NCBI RefSeq assembly: GCF_900205965.1
Contig: NZ_OAOF01000009.1
Span: forward strand, 124,001-188,000
Reading direction: 5' to 3'
Origin: Lacrimispora amygdalina
GTDB taxonomy: Bacteria > Bacillota > Clostridia > Lachnospirales > Lachnospiraceae
Length of the DNA stretch: 64,000 bases
The notes under the pieces were generated by a model. That model worked only from the letters and a program-made list of their open reading frames with translations, searched no databases and was not told the origin of the DNA. Both the position numbers and the translations under genes were made by a program. The stretch's first letter is position 1. Every line of letters starts with the position of its first letter. Shown piece after piece: positions 45,754-55,087 of this stretch.

Positions 45754-46992
45754 CTATTGCATATCCGCGATAGCAGTTTCTGCTTCTTTCTGATAATCAT
45801 CAGCAGCAGCATCTAATTCTTTGCCTGATTTATTAACCGCTGCAAGTAGTGATTCTGCTGGTCCCCACATTACGCTCATCTGGGGAATATTTGGCATTGG
45901 CTGAGCAATATCAGCAGTCCTTCTCATGGCTGCTATCATCTCATCATTTGCAACAGATTCCGTATTATAAGATTTTTGATTTGAAGGAGCGCATCCGGAA
46001 TTCTGGGCCAGATCGATTCCAAGCTGTGGATTTGCAATTTCATTCAGTACCTTTTCCACTGCATCCTTTTTGGATCTGGCTGCATGTTTCATAACACCAA
46101 TTCCCTGTACGCCCGAATATGGTATCAGTGTATTTCCATTTGGAAGCTTGAAATCACATAAGGATTTTATACCATAATTAATTTTGGCTTCTTTTACTCC
46201 TGATATCAGCCATGGTCCTCCAATGATTGCGGCAGCTTTTCCATCCTTAAAAAGAGCATTTACCGTATTATAATCCCCGTCCGCTTCTAATTGCGCAAAC
46301 TTTTTATTATATTCAATTGCCTCCTTAGTCTTTCTGTTATTTAATCCTGGCTCAGCCTGCTCATTTAAAATAAATCCTCCAAATCCATTAATAATGGGAG
46401 CTACATTATAAGCAGTCGAATGTTGGTTGACCAAAGCGTAAGTTCCTGCGGCGGCATCCGTATGACTTTTCATGTACGAATAGAGATCTTCTGTGGCAGA
46501 AGGCACTTCTCCCTCCCACAAATCCTTATTATAAATAAAAAGCAGTGTTTCAAAATAGACAGGCATCAGGTATTGATCATTCTTATAATTCCCCGCCTTT
46601 AGTGTCATGGGAAGCATATCCGCATAAACGTTTTTGTCGATTACATCAGTTAATGGTGCCAGAGCTCCCATCTCAACAAACATCCCAAGAGAGTCATGAG
46701 CATACATATACATATCCGGACCATTTACCTCATCATTTCCATATAATTTAATCTGGTCTGTCAATCCACTTTTTTGCTCAAACTTTACTGTGATTCCATC
46801 ATCAATCAGAGCCTCATTCAGATAATTTTCCATCAACTGTATGAGCGCCTTATCTCCATCATGCCAGATACGGATTGTATTCAAAGCTTCCTTATTTTTC
46901 TGCTTTGCTGCAACGCTTTGTGAGCTTCTGCTGCAACCTGTAAAAATTGATACAGCCATCACAATACACAAAACCAATACCATTTTCCTCAC
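45754..46992 (-). CDS. Maltodextrin-binding lipoprotein of the ABC importer
   Basis: About 412 residues, family 1 solute-binding protein. The lipoprotein signal VLVLCIVMAVSIFTGC ends at a lipobox Cys; the binding domain begins LNTIRIWHDGDKALIQLMEN and contains KAAAIIGGPWLISGVKEA, a typical maltose-binding motif, and GIGVMKHAARSKK. The start is GTG 46992 (VRKMVLV), preferred because AGAAGGAGG lies 9 nt upstream, while the upstream ATG of the same frame overlaps the amylase stop without a ribosome site. It is 16 bp after the secreted amylase gene and would capture its products. Confidence 0.93.
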   Translation of the reverse strand: MRKMVLVLCIVMAVSIFTGCSRSSQSVAAKQKNKEALNTIRIWHDGDKALIQLMENYLNEALIDDGITVKFEQKSGLTDQIKLYGNDEVNGPDMYMYAHDSLGMFVEMGALAPLTDVIDKNVYADMLPMTLKAGNYKNDQYLMPVYFETLLFIYNKDLWEGEVPSATEDLYSYMKSHTDAAAGTYALVNQHSTAYNVAPIINGFGGFILNEQAEPGLNNRKTKEAIEYNKKFAQLEADGDYNTVNALFKDGKAAAIIGGPWLISGVKEAKINYGIKSLCDFKLPNGNTLIPYSGVQGIGVMKHAARSKKDAVEKVLNEIANPQLGIDLAQNSGCAPSNQKSYNTESVANDEMIAAMRRTADIAQPMPNIPQMSVMWGPAESLLAAVNKSGKELDAAADDYQKEAETAIADMQ

Positions 46993-47008
46993 TTTGCATA
47001 TCCTCCTT

Positions 47009-48988
47009 CTACCAGTCAATGCTAACTTCTCCTAAACCTGATAATGGTACCGTATAGCTGCGGTTTTCCCCGCTTTGCCATATGAGATTCCCTGCAGCAT
47101 CTTTCTTGACCGCTTTAAACTCAATTTCCTGGCCTGCCGGAAGATATACAGTTAAATCCCAATCAGGATAATTGGGGCATACGGCTGGCCCTGCTGCTTT
47201 GTCCGGATCCCAGTTTCCCAGTTCCACACAGTTTCCTGATATATAAACGTTCTGTCCCCAGTCGGTAGACGCATTACGGATATGAATGGTCACTGGAATT
47301 GTCTCACCTGCGTCTTCATCTGCCACATATATTTTAGAAGTATCTCCTGTAAGTGTTATAGTGACTTTTCTATCTGAGGATACAGTAATCTTATCATTTG
47401 GATTCATGACATTAACTAACGTAGATCCTGGCTTAATGGTGCTTTCGGCACGTATGGACATGGTCTGCGTATCTGTTCCTTTGGTATTATGGAACGCACA
47501 AATTAATTCCTGCCCTGCATTGTTACCGCTGTCCATTCTTCTTGAAAAAGCATAGGTATGCATAGACGTCCACATTTCACGCTGTGTGCCATAGCTCAAA
47601 GCTTCATATTCCCCACGAAGATCATTTAAAGTCCGGATAAGCTTATATGTATTTGTTGATGTATTAAAATAATCTTTTAAAATATTTCCGTTACTATCTC
47701 TGGTCACCATGGACCAGCGATTCCAGGTATCTGCAATCCCGTTGATACCCTGACCATTCGCATTTCCTCTGTTTTGCTCCGTTCCCTGAAAGACTACAGG
47801 AATTCCTCTTGCCGTAAATATAAAGGTTAATGCATTATGAAGTTTATCAACATCACCTCCTGCTTCAGTTAAGAAACGATTTCTATCGTGATTGTCAATA
47901 AATGTTACCATATCGTTAAGATGAGTACCATAAAAGTGATCTTGTGCTAAAATGGATTGAAGTGATATTTCCGACGTGTTATTAAAGTTCTTTCCATATG
48001 CAAAATCATTTACAATAGCCTGAAACAACGGAAAATCCAGCATGCCGGTTTCAGCATTATCTCCTACCCAGTCTTTTATAAAGTCCACATCCATATCAAA
48101 GTTTTCGCCAAAGGTTGCAACGCCTAAATAATCCTGTAATTCATGAATATCAGCAGGTTTCATGCATTTAGCCGCATCTACTCTGGCAGCGTCTGCCCCT
48201 GTATAAGTGAACCAGTTCTTTATTGAATCAAACATTGCACGCCTGGCAGCCATATTATCTAAATCAATATCGTCCAGACCACCCAGGTCATGATCCTCCA
48301 GCATCTGTGTACTTGTTGGGGTATGGGGATGCTCTATGTCAAAATTAATATCACCTTTATTATGATACCATAACACATGATTAAACGGCTCCGCCGGCTG
48401 TAATTGTGTACCCTCTTTTAACCCTGTGCCATTGGTATAATGAGCATTACTTCCTATTCCCTGCAGGTAATCTCCAACGTGATTGGGTACAACATCGAAA
48501 ATAACCTTAATTCCATTATTATGGCAAACCTCTACCAGTTCCTTTAGCTTATCCTTGCTGGCCTGTGGATCTTTTGACCCAAAATAACGGTTGGCACGAT
48601 TTGGATCGAATACATTATACCCATGATAGGCAGTCGGCCACTGTTTGCCATTGGCATCAGGTATTCCCCAAAGCTGTGGGTCGGAAACCGGCGAAATCCA
48701 GATAGCGGTATATCCCATATCCTTTATGTAAGAAATTTTATCTATGATTCCCTGCCAGTCACCACCATGCATATAACGAAAATCATCTTGTGAGTTCTCT
48801 GCATAGCGAAAAGCTTCACCTGTTGCGTTATTCGTCTTATCCCCATCATAAAAACGGTCAACCATAATCTGATAAACAGACTCTCCCCGAAGACTTTCTG
48901 CCGCATAAACCTTTATTTGCGGTAAGAGCGCAATTATCATACTGAAACATAGTACAAAGCCAGAAATACGTTTTAACATCTTTTTCAT
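47009..48988 (-). CDS. Secreted alpha-amylase / CGTase-like GH13 with C-terminal CBM20
   Basis: The 659-residue protein has a signal peptide (about 1-30, ending KVYAAES), a GH13 barrel starting SVYQIMVDRFYDGDKTNN, with catalytic GADAARVDAAKCM (nucleophile), VATFGENFDMD (acid/base) and FIDNHDRNRF (third Asp). A domain C beta sandwich follows and then a CBM20-type starch-binding domain (VTIHIRNASTDWGQNVYISG, ELGNWDPDKAAG). A domain D IPT fold, expected for classic CGTase, is not evident, so a maltogenic or alpha-amylase activity is more likely. First gene of the operon, with the AACGTT operator on its promoter. Start has AAGGGGAAAAGT upstream. Confidence 0.93.
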   Translation of the reverse strand: MKKMLKRISGFVLCFSMIIALLPQIKVYAAESLRGESVYQIMVDRFYDGDKTNNATGEAFRYAENSQDDFRYMHGGDWQGIIDKISYIKDMGYTAIWISPVSDPQLWGIPDANGKQWPTAYHGYNVFDPNRANRYFGSKDPQASKDKLKELVEVCHNNGIKVIFDVVPNHVGDYLQGIGSNAHYTNGTGLKEGTQLQPAEPFNHVLWYHNKGDINFDIEHPHTPTSTQMLEDHDLGGLDDIDLDNMAARRAMFDSIKNWFTYTGADAARVDAAKCMKPADIHELQDYLGVATFGENFDMDVDFIKDWVGDNAETGMLDFPLFQAIVNDFAYGKNFNNTSEISLQSILAQDHFYGTHLNDMVTFIDNHDRNRFLTEAGGDVDKLHNALTFIFTARGIPVVFQGTEQNRGNANGQGINGIADTWNRWSMVTRDSNGNILKDYFNTSTNTYKLIRTLNDLRGEYEALSYGTQREMWTSMHTYAFSRRMDSGNNAGQELICAFHNTKGTDTQTMSIRAESTIKPGSTLVNVMNPNDKITVSSDRKVTITLTGDTSKIYVADEDAGETIPVTIHIRNASTDWGQNVYISGNCVELGNWDPDKAAGPAVCPNYPDWDLTVYLPAGQEIEFKAVKKDAAGNLIWQSGENRSYTVPLSGLGEVSIDW

Positions 48989-49011
48989 TACTTTTCCCCT
49001 TCCTTCTTCAC

Positions 49012-49138
49012 CAACGTTATGTTGTTTACTATTTTCATAAAATACTAGTATTTATAAGTAAATTATAACAATATGTTTCCAAATAACAACGTTTTTTTAT
49101 GTATATTGCTTGATTTTTCTAGGTAAACGTTATACTAT
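49012..49138. promoter_or_regulatory. Divergent starch promoters with three LacI-type operator cores
   Basis: Three AACGTT cores lie at 49013-49018, 49088-49093 and 49126-49131. The amylase promoter on the minus strand is TTGTTA (49089-49084), 16 bp, TATAAT (49067-49062), and the middle core overlaps its -35. The regulator promoter on the plus strand is TTGATT (49110-49115), 17 bp, TACTAT (49133-49138), and the third core lies in its spacer. The first core is in the amylase leader, in CAACGTTATGTTG. This layout predicts repression of the operon and of the regulator itself. Confidence 0.6.
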
Positions 49139-49168
49139 TCTAATACAAGCCAAAGAAAGGAGAGTCCT

Positions 49169-50191
49169 ATGTCTGTAACAATAATCGATGTTGCAAAGGA
49201 AGCCGGTGTCTCCACGGCTACTGTTTCTAAAGTGCTTAACAATAAGCCTTATATTTCAGAAAGCACTACCAAGCGCGTGATGGAAGTAATAAAACGTCTT
49301 AATTATCATCCAAACGCACAAGGCAGTAATTTTAAAAAGAAACGGACCGGCAACATTATCTTTCTTGCTGTTACGCAATTACATACAGCATTCCATAACC
49401 CCCACATGTTTGAAATACTATGCGGTGCACAAAATGTAATTGGGAATAAAAACTACAATATGCCTTTCATGGGGGTTACTGACATATCAGATGCTTATGA
49501 ATCAGTGAAAAAAATTGTAGGCTGCAATACTGCTGACGGTATTTTGGTACATGGCTCAGCCACTTCAAGATTATTGGTTGATTTTTTAGTCAGGAACAAT
49601 TTCCCACACATTCTTATCGGAAGGCCCCCTTTTGCCAGTTCCTCCTGCTGGATTGATACAAACAACCGTGTGTCCGGTCAAATGGCTATGGAATATCTGC
49701 AGACATGCGGCTATTTTAAAATCGCATTTATTGGAGGTCCTAAAAGCGATGAAATTTCAAGGCACCGCCTTCAGGGTTTCGTATCATATATGAATATTAA
49801 TGGTCTTGCGATACAGGAAGATTTTATAAAATACGGTACATATACAAAAGAAAGCGGTTTTTCAATGATGGAAGAGCTGCTAAGTCACCCCATACTCCCT
49901 GATGCCGTTATCTGTGAAAATAATCAGATTGCTATGGGGGCGGTTCATGCAATAGAAAAACATCACTTATCAATTCCAAAGGATATGGGAATCATTACGT
50001 TTGACGACTACCCACTATCACAGCTTATTGATCCTCCTCTGACTGTTGTCGACATTAATGTACATGAAATGGGAAAACAGGCAGCTTCCATATTGTTGCA
50101 GAGAATTAAAAATCCGGCTCTTCAGGTTCAATCTTTTGTAACCCTTCCTAATCTTATTATCCGCTCATCAACGCGCAGTACAAGTGGCTGA
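49169..50191 (+). CDS. LacI-family transcriptional regulator of the starch locus
   Basis: The 340-residue protein has the LacI helix-turn-helix IIDVAKEAGVSTATVSKVLN and hinge helix RVMEVIKRLNYHPNAQGSNF, then a periplasmic-binding-type sensor domain with IDTNNRVSGQMAMEYLQTCG and ITFDDYPLSQLIDPPLTVVD. It is divergent from the amylase operon with 180 bp between them containing three operator cores, so it is probably the MalR-type repressor responding to maltose or maltodextrin. ATG 49169 follows AAAGGAGAG. The effector is inferred from context. Confidence 0.92.
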   Translation: MSVTIIDVAKEAGVSTATVSKVLNNKPYISESTTKRVMEVIKRLNYHPNAQGSNFKKKRTGNIIFLAVTQLHTAFHNPHMFEILCGAQNVIGNKNYNMPFMGVTDISDAYESVKKIVGCNTADGILVHGSATSRLLVDFLVRNNFPHILIGRPPFASSSCWIDTNNRVSGQMAMEYLQTCGYFKIAFIGGPKSDEISRHRLQGFVSYMNINGLAIQEDFIKYGTYTKESGFSMMEELLSHPILPDAVICENNQIAMGAVHAIEKHHLSIPKDMGIITFDDYPLSQLIDPPLTVVDINVHEMGKQAASILLQRIKNPALQVQSFVTLPNLIIRSSTRSTSG

Positions 50192-50299
50192 TTACGTTCC
50201 TCCATTGGAAGCTTACTAGATTTTCCCTTTGATACAGGAAGTTTTATAGTAACTGCCTTTTTCACTTTTCATAGTCTGGCAATTGTGTTTTTACAAGAC

Positions 50300-50342
50300 A
50301 AGGAGCTGCGCACTAATAATTACTTAGCGCGACAGCTCCTTG
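50300..50342. terminator. Hairpin between the regulator and the hydroxylase operon
   Basis: AAGGAGCTG-CGCACTAA (50300-50316) pairs with TTAG-CGCGACAGCTCCTT, with one bulge and one wobble, and is followed by TGTTTATTT on the plus strand. It lies directly after the molybdenum-subunit stop on the minus strand and probably works both ways. Confidence 0.75.
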
Positions 50343-50343
50343 T

Positions 50344-52632
50344 TTATTTCTTATATTTACTCCGGTATATCTTTTCTGCCGTAATGGGCAGCTCCCTCAC
50401 TCTCGCCCCTGCCGCATTGGCAATAGCATCTGCAATGGCTGGGGATGGGGTATTAATTACAATCTCACCAATTGATTTCGCACCAAAAGGTCCGGTAGGT
50501 TCATAGCTGCTTTCAAATTCCACCCGTATATTGCCCACATCAAGCCTTGTGGGCAGCTTATACTGCATAAATGAATTCTGCTTCATCTGTCCCTTTTCCG
50601 TATACGTAATATCCTCACTAAGAGCCATGCCGATTCCCTGGGCAAGTCCTCCTTCTGTCTGGATTCTTGCCAGATTGGGATTGATGGTTGTACCGCAGTC
50701 CACGACTGCCACATAATCAAGAAGCTCCGTCTCACCGGTTTCTATATCCACCTCAACCTCTGCCATTCCTACCATAAATGGAGGAGGTGATACGGGAGAG
50801 GTGTGGGAAGCCCCGGCTGAAAGCATTTTTTCATTAAAGCACATTACCTTATTGCCTATATCCTTTAACGATAGTTCCTTGCCGCTTTCCGGCTGCCACA
50901 CTCTGATACCGTCGAATTCCAGTGAATTCTTTTCACAGGATAAATATTCCGCTCCTTTATCCAGTATTTTATCCCGCATCTCCCCGCAGGCTTTCATCAC
51001 TGCCATTCCGGTCAGATACATGGTGCTGGAGGCATATGATCCGGAATCATAGGGTGATACATCCGTATCCGTTCCATGTACAACGATCTGATCCAGATCG
51101 CACTCCAGACAATCTGCCGCAACCTGAGCCAGAGTGGTATCACAGCCTGTTCCCATATCAGAGGCTCCGATCATAAGTGTATAAAATCCGTCATCATTCA
51201 GGCGCAGTTCCACAGAAGCCACATCAACACCTGATATGGCAGAGCCCTGCATCGCCATGGCAACACCAACTCCCCGTACCTTTCCATTTCCCATATCAAC
51301 AGCCGGATATTTCTTATCCCAGTCCATCATTTCCTTTGCCCTGGACATACAGCGGTCCAGCGCACAGCTTTTTAGCGTTTCCCCATAGTAAGCAGGCATG
51401 ATATCTCCTTCTCTTACCATATTCAATTCTCGTATCTTTACTTTATCCATTCCTATTTTTTCCGCAAGCTCATTGATTGCAGACTCCACTGCAAATTGCC
51501 CCTGGGTGGCTCCGTATCCCCGGTAAGCGCCTGCCGACATACAGTTGGTATAAACCACATCATAAGCAAACCGGTAGGCCTTTGGTGTTCTGTAAAGGGG
51601 TATGGACTTATGTCCGGATAAACCGACAGTTGTAGGTCCGTGCTCTCCATATGCCCCAGTATTGGATAAAGTATAGACATCTATGGCCTGAAGAATTCCA
51701 TTCTTATCAGCCCCCACCCGGACACGTATCTCCATCTCATGACGGGGCGAAGAAGCTATCTGGGATTCATATCTGCTGTAAATGATCTTAGCTGCTCTTC
51801 CGGTTTTCATGGTAACGATTGCCGGATAAACCTCTGCTACTACGGTCTGCTTGGCTCCAAAACCGCCTCCGATTCTGGGCTTTATAACCCGAACCCTGGA
51901 TTTGGGAATATCCAGCGCATGAGCCAGAATTCTTCTCACATGAAACGTAACCTGGGTCGAAGCAACCATATTCAGTCTGCCGTATGCATCCAGATAAGAG
52001 TAAGCGCGGAAGGTTTCCATCATAGCCTGCTGGTTGGCCTTTGTATGATATACCTGGTCCACCACATAATCACACTGACTGAGCAATCCATCCACATCAC
52101 CATGGGCTTCTCCTCCACTGGCACATAAGTTGCGGTGGTTATCCGCTCCTACCGGACAGAGACTTTCCCAGTTATCCTCCGGATGAATCAATATCGTATT
52201 ATCCTTTGCCTTTCTGAAATCCAGAACCGGCTTAAGGACCTCATAATCCACTTTAATCAGGCGCAGGGCATGATCCACCGCCTCTTCTGTCTCTCCTGCC
52301 ACAATTGCCGCAGCATCTCCCACAAACCGCATTCTCTCCTCTAAGATCAGCCTGTCATAGGGGCTTGGTTCCGGATACGTCTGCCCAGCCATGGTAAACC
52401 GTCTTTTCGGCACATCCAGGTATGTAAGAATGCAGGCGATTCCATCCACCTTTTTTGCTTTTTCTGTATCAATCCTGCGGATTAAGGCATGAGCATGTGG
52501 ACTTCTTAAAACCTTTACGATCAGACAGTCTTTTGGTGCTAAATCGTCCGTAAAAACAGGCTTTCCAGTCACCAATGCTTTTGAATCCTTCTTTTTGACA
52601 GAAGTATTGACGGTACGCATCTTAACATTCAT
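50344..52632 (-). CDS. Xanthine dehydrogenase-family molybdopterin-binding subunit
   Basis: The 762-residue catalytic subunit of a molybdenum hydroxylase. It opens VNTSVKKKDSKALVTGKPVF and has the family segments GDAAAIVAGETEEAV, KPRIGGGFGAKQ (Mo-cofactor contact), GAYRGYGATQGQFA with its Arg, GCDTTLAQVAAD, and near the end PFGAKSIGEIVINTP, where the Glu is the catalytic base. These enzymes hydroxylate purines, aromatic aldehydes or N-heterocycles; substrate choice cannot be read here. It is the last of three overlapping genes (iron-sulfur, FAD) and overlaps the iron-sulfur gene by 11 bp. No maturation or cofactor genes are adjacent. Confidence 0.92.
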   Translation of the reverse strand: MNVKMRTVNTSVKKKDSKALVTGKPVFTDDLAPKDCLIVKVLRSPHAHALIRRIDTEKAKKVDGIACILTYLDVPKRRFTMAGQTYPEPSPYDRLILEERMRFVGDAAAIVAGETEEAVDHALRLIKVDYEVLKPVLDFRKAKDNTILIHPEDNWESLCPVGADNHRNLCASGGEAHGDVDGLLSQCDYVVDQVYHTKANQQAMMETFRAYSYLDAYGRLNMVASTQVTFHVRRILAHALDIPKSRVRVIKPRIGGGFGAKQTVVAEVYPAIVTMKTGRAAKIIYSRYESQIASSPRHEMEIRVRVGADKNGILQAIDVYTLSNTGAYGEHGPTTVGLSGHKSIPLYRTPKAYRFAYDVVYTNCMSAGAYRGYGATQGQFAVESAINELAEKIGMDKVKIRELNMVREGDIMPAYYGETLKSCALDRCMSRAKEMMDWDKKYPAVDMGNGKVRGVGVAMAMQGSAISGVDVASVELRLNDDGFYTLMIGASDMGTGCDTTLAQVAADCLECDLDQIVVHGTDTDVSPYDSGSYASSTMYLTGMAVMKACGEMRDKILDKGAEYLSCEKNSLEFDGIRVWQPESGKELSLKDIGNKVMCFNEKMLSAGASHTSPVSPPPFMVGMAEVEVDIETGETELLDYVAVVDCGTTINPNLARIQTEGGLAQGIGMALSEDITYTEKGQMKQNSFMQYKLPTRLDVGNIRVEFESSYEPTGPFGAKSIGEIVINTPSPAIADAIANAAGARVRELPITAEKIYRSKYKK

Positions 52633-53089
52633 TCCTGTTTACTCCTCTGCTTAAGTATTTTTTCACAGCCCGAAGCTGTCCCATATATCCGCTGCAGCGG
52701 CATAGGTTGCCGGCAAGATACTCTTTTACCTCTTCCTCATCATAAGAATCCAGTTCTTTTTCCATAGCAAGCACATTCATGATCAGTCCCGGACTGCAAA
52801 AACCGCACTGCTCCGCCCCTTCCGCTGCAAGATAAGCACCGAATTCCTCCGCTTCCTCCTGAACACCTTCCAGTGTCACCACCTCACAGCCATCTGCCCT
52901 TGCCGCAAGATAAGAACAGGAAAGCCGCGAAATTCCATTGACCAGTACGGTACACAGCCCGCAGTTTTCCGTCTCACACCCGCATTTCACACTGTAACAG
53001 CCTTTCCTGCGCAGTAAGTGAAACAGTGTTTCATCCTCTGCTGTCTCCTCATAGATGAGTCTCCCGTTTAATGTAAATTCAATCTGCAT
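52622..53089 (-). CDS. Molybdenum hydroxylase [2Fe-2S] subunit
   Basis: The 155-residue protein has two iron-sulfur domains. The plant-ferredoxin-type cluster ligands are CGCETENCGLCTVLV plus an earlier Cys, and the second cluster has QCGFCSPG and CRCSGYMGQ. It passes electrons from the Mo site to FAD. The start ATG overlaps the FAD-subunit stop by one base (TAATG), indicating coupled translation. Length and motif order are normal for CoxS/XdhC-type subunits. Confidence 0.95.
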   Translation of the reverse strand: MQIEFTLNGRLIYEETAEDETLFHLLRRKGCYSVKCGCETENCGLCTVLVNGISRLSCSYLAARADGCEVVTLEGVQEEAEEFGAYLAAEGAEQCGFCSPGLIMNVLAMEKELDSYDEEEVKEYLAGNLCRCSGYMGQLRAVKKYLSRGVNRNEC

Positions 53090-53865
53090 TACCCTTCCTC
53101 CCGGTCCAGTGCCATGAACAGCCGTCTTATGTATACTTCTGCAAGATGCTTCCTGTATTCCCCGCTGCCTCTCATATTGGTGCCATATTGAAACCGGTCT
53201 GCAGCAATTCCTGCCAGTTCCTCATATCCTGCTGCCTCTTTACTGCTAATTACATAAAGCTCAGCCCGCGCCGGCCTTGCTCCCACAGATACATAGTAAG
53301 TTCCATTCTTTTGAGAGACGCAGCATGCAATCAGAGGAAAATCAGTTTTTGAAAGCCTGGAAGAAGTATAGGCCGCTCTCCTTCCATCCTTTTTAATCCG
53401 GATATTCACAAGAATATCCCGGTTCAGTTCCTGTCTGCAAAACTGCTCAAGGGGTATGATCCCTCCCTGATAAAGCTCGACATAGCTGTCCAGTGCCAGC
53501 ATACAGGTTAAAATGTCAGAAAAACCAAACCTGCCGTATATACTGCCTCCTGCCGTTGCCCCGTTGCGGAACTGGACTCCTACGATGGAACGGGTGCATT
53601 CTTTAAATAAACCCGGAAAATACCGGTCAAGCCCCTTATGAACTTCCAGCTGCCGCAAAGTACACATGGCACCAATAATGAACTCATCTTCTGTCTCCTC
53701 AATACCGTCAAGACCAAGACCGGACAAATCAATAAGAGTCATTTTTACCCGGCTCTGAACCTTCAGCCACATCATTCCAGCACCGATCACGCTGCTTTTT
53801 TTCTGGTTGAGGCTATAAGCCTCTTTAAGACTTTCTGCCTTAACGTAGTTCTTAAATCTGATCAC
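53089..53865 (-). CDS. Molybdenum hydroxylase FAD-binding subunit
   Basis: About 258 residues of the CoxM/XdhB type. FAD-binding motifs are AGMMWLKVQ (diverged from AGGTDL) and NGATAGGSIYGRFGFSD (from IRNxxTxGGN), followed by the C-terminal CO_deh_flav domain with KTDFPLIACCVSQ. The start is GTG 53865, chosen because GGGAGGAAAATTTA precedes it and the family N-terminus matches RFKNYVKAESLKEAYSL; the open frame runs further upstream but reads as intergenic sequence. First gene of the three-gene operon. The somewhat diverged FAD motif is worth noting. Confidence 0.88.
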   Translation of the reverse strand: MIRFKNYVKAESLKEAYSLNQKKSSVIGAGMMWLKVQSRVKMTLIDLSGLGLDGIEETEDEFIIGAMCTLRQLEVHKGLDRYFPGLFKECTRSIVGVQFRNGATAGGSIYGRFGFSDILTCMLALDSYVELYQGGIIPLEQFCRQELNRDILVNIRIKKDGRRAAYTSSRLSKTDFPLIACCVSQKNGTYYVSVGARPARAELYVISSKEAAGYEELAGIAADRFQYGTNMRGSGEYRKHLAEVYIRRLFMALDREEG

Positions 53866-54066
53866 TAAATTTTCCTCCCGCGTAGAACTGGATCTATCAG
53901 TAAATAGCGCCTTTATTAATAAGTACCACTTATAATATGCAATATATTTATTAAAATCACCAAAAAAGTATACCATACTCCGTCAGGGTTTGACAATATT
54001 ATTTTCAGAATCAACAACTTGTTCCACTGCTCAGCAAGTGGTAAGATGGAAAAAAAGAAAGGATCA

Positions 54067-55011
54067 ATGAAGATGCAGGCATATTTATTTGTACATTTTA
54101 AAGAAAAGACAGATCCGGATGGAGAAGCCGTTTATTTCTCCATCAGTGAAGATGGATTTCACTGGCAGGAGATAAATAATGGCCGTCCCATTCTTACCAG
54201 TACCATCGGAGAACAGGGCGTACGTGATTTTACCATCTGCCGGACGAAAGAAGGAATTTATTACATACTTGCAACTGACTTGAGTCTTGCAAGAAACTTT
54301 AAGACAAAATATGAAGGAAGCTGGGACAAAATAAGCCGGGAAGGCAGCAGAAACTTAGTGCTCTGGGAATCAAAAGACTTAATTCACTGGTCCGATCCCC
54401 GCCTTATTCAGATGGGAGAGGAACCCTTTGGCTGTGTCTGGGCTCCCGATATCATCTATGATGATAAGACAGAGGAGTATCTCATCCACTGGTCCTCTTC
54501 CCACCCTTTGAACCAATACGGACCGAAAAAAATTTATTACAGCAGAACCAGGGATTTTTTAAACTTTACCAGCCCGGAAGTCTTATATGAGAAGGATGGC
54601 AGTGATATCATTGATTCCGCTCTCTATAAAGATGACAACCGCTTTTATCTCTTTGTAAAAAGTGATAAAAATCCGGCCTCTATATTACTGCTTGAGTCTC
54701 AGACCATTACGGGACCATTTACCATCATCCCACAATTCAGTGAAGAAATGAAAAAACTGGAACAGGGGCAATACGAAGCCCCTACTGCAATCCGCCTGGA
54801 AGATGGCCGCTGGTGTCTGTTCCTTGATTACTATGGCACAAAGATCAAAAAAGAGCAGGGATACGTTCCCTTTATTGCTGAAACAATCTCCTCCGGACGT
54901 TTTATCCGGTCAGATCAATCCTTTTCATTTCCTTACGGATTTAAACACGGCACGGTCTTTGCACTGAACCAGGAGGAATACTGCAGACTGAAAAATGCTG
55001 ATTTTAAGTAA
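54067..55011 (+). CDS. Glycoside hydrolase family 43-like beta-propeller protein
   Basis: About 315 residues, no signal peptide. Repeated beta-propeller blades include AVYFSISEDGFHWQEIN, GVRDFTICRTKEGIYYILA, NLVLWESKDLIHWSDPRL, CVWAPDIIYDDKTEEYLIHW, IDSALYKDDNRFYLFVKS and YEAPTAIRLEDGRWCLFLD. The WAPDI and EAPTA segments match arabinanase/xylosidase-like GH43 proteins, with candidate acids in VRDFT, APDII and EAPT. It is intracellular and would act on short oligosaccharides. Start at 54067 (MKMQ) or two codons later; AAAGGA precedes. Divergent from the hydroxylase operon. Substrate unknown. Confidence 0.8.
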   Translation: MKMQAYLFVHFKEKTDPDGEAVYFSISEDGFHWQEINNGRPILTSTIGEQGVRDFTICRTKEGIYYILATDLSLARNFKTKYEGSWDKISREGSRNLVLWESKDLIHWSDPRLIQMGEEPFGCVWAPDIIYDDKTEEYLIHWSSSHPLNQYGPKKIYYSRTRDFLNFTSPEVLYEKDGSDIIDSALYKDDNRFYLFVKSDKNPASILLLESQTITGPFTIIPQFSEEMKKLEQGQYEAPTAIRLEDGRWCLFLDYYGTKIKKEQGYVPFIAETISSGRFIRSDQSFSFPYGFKHGTVFALNQEEYCRLKNADFK

Positions 55012-55019
55012 GAAAAAAT

Positions 55020-55050
55020 TGGTATAATAAATCAGCTAAAAACGTTTACA
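55020..55050 (+). promoter_or_regulatory. Extended -10 promoter and cre-like site before DUF1540 gene
   Basis: TG-G-TATAAT (55020-55028) is an extended -10 without a clear -35. Nine bases on, TAAAAACGTTTACA (55037-55050) matches the CcpA cre consensus TGWAANCGNTNWCA with one mismatch. This suggests catabolite control of the small gene. Confidence 0.45.
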
Positions 55051-55087
55051 ATAATAGATGCAACAACCAATAAAGGAGGGTTCATCG

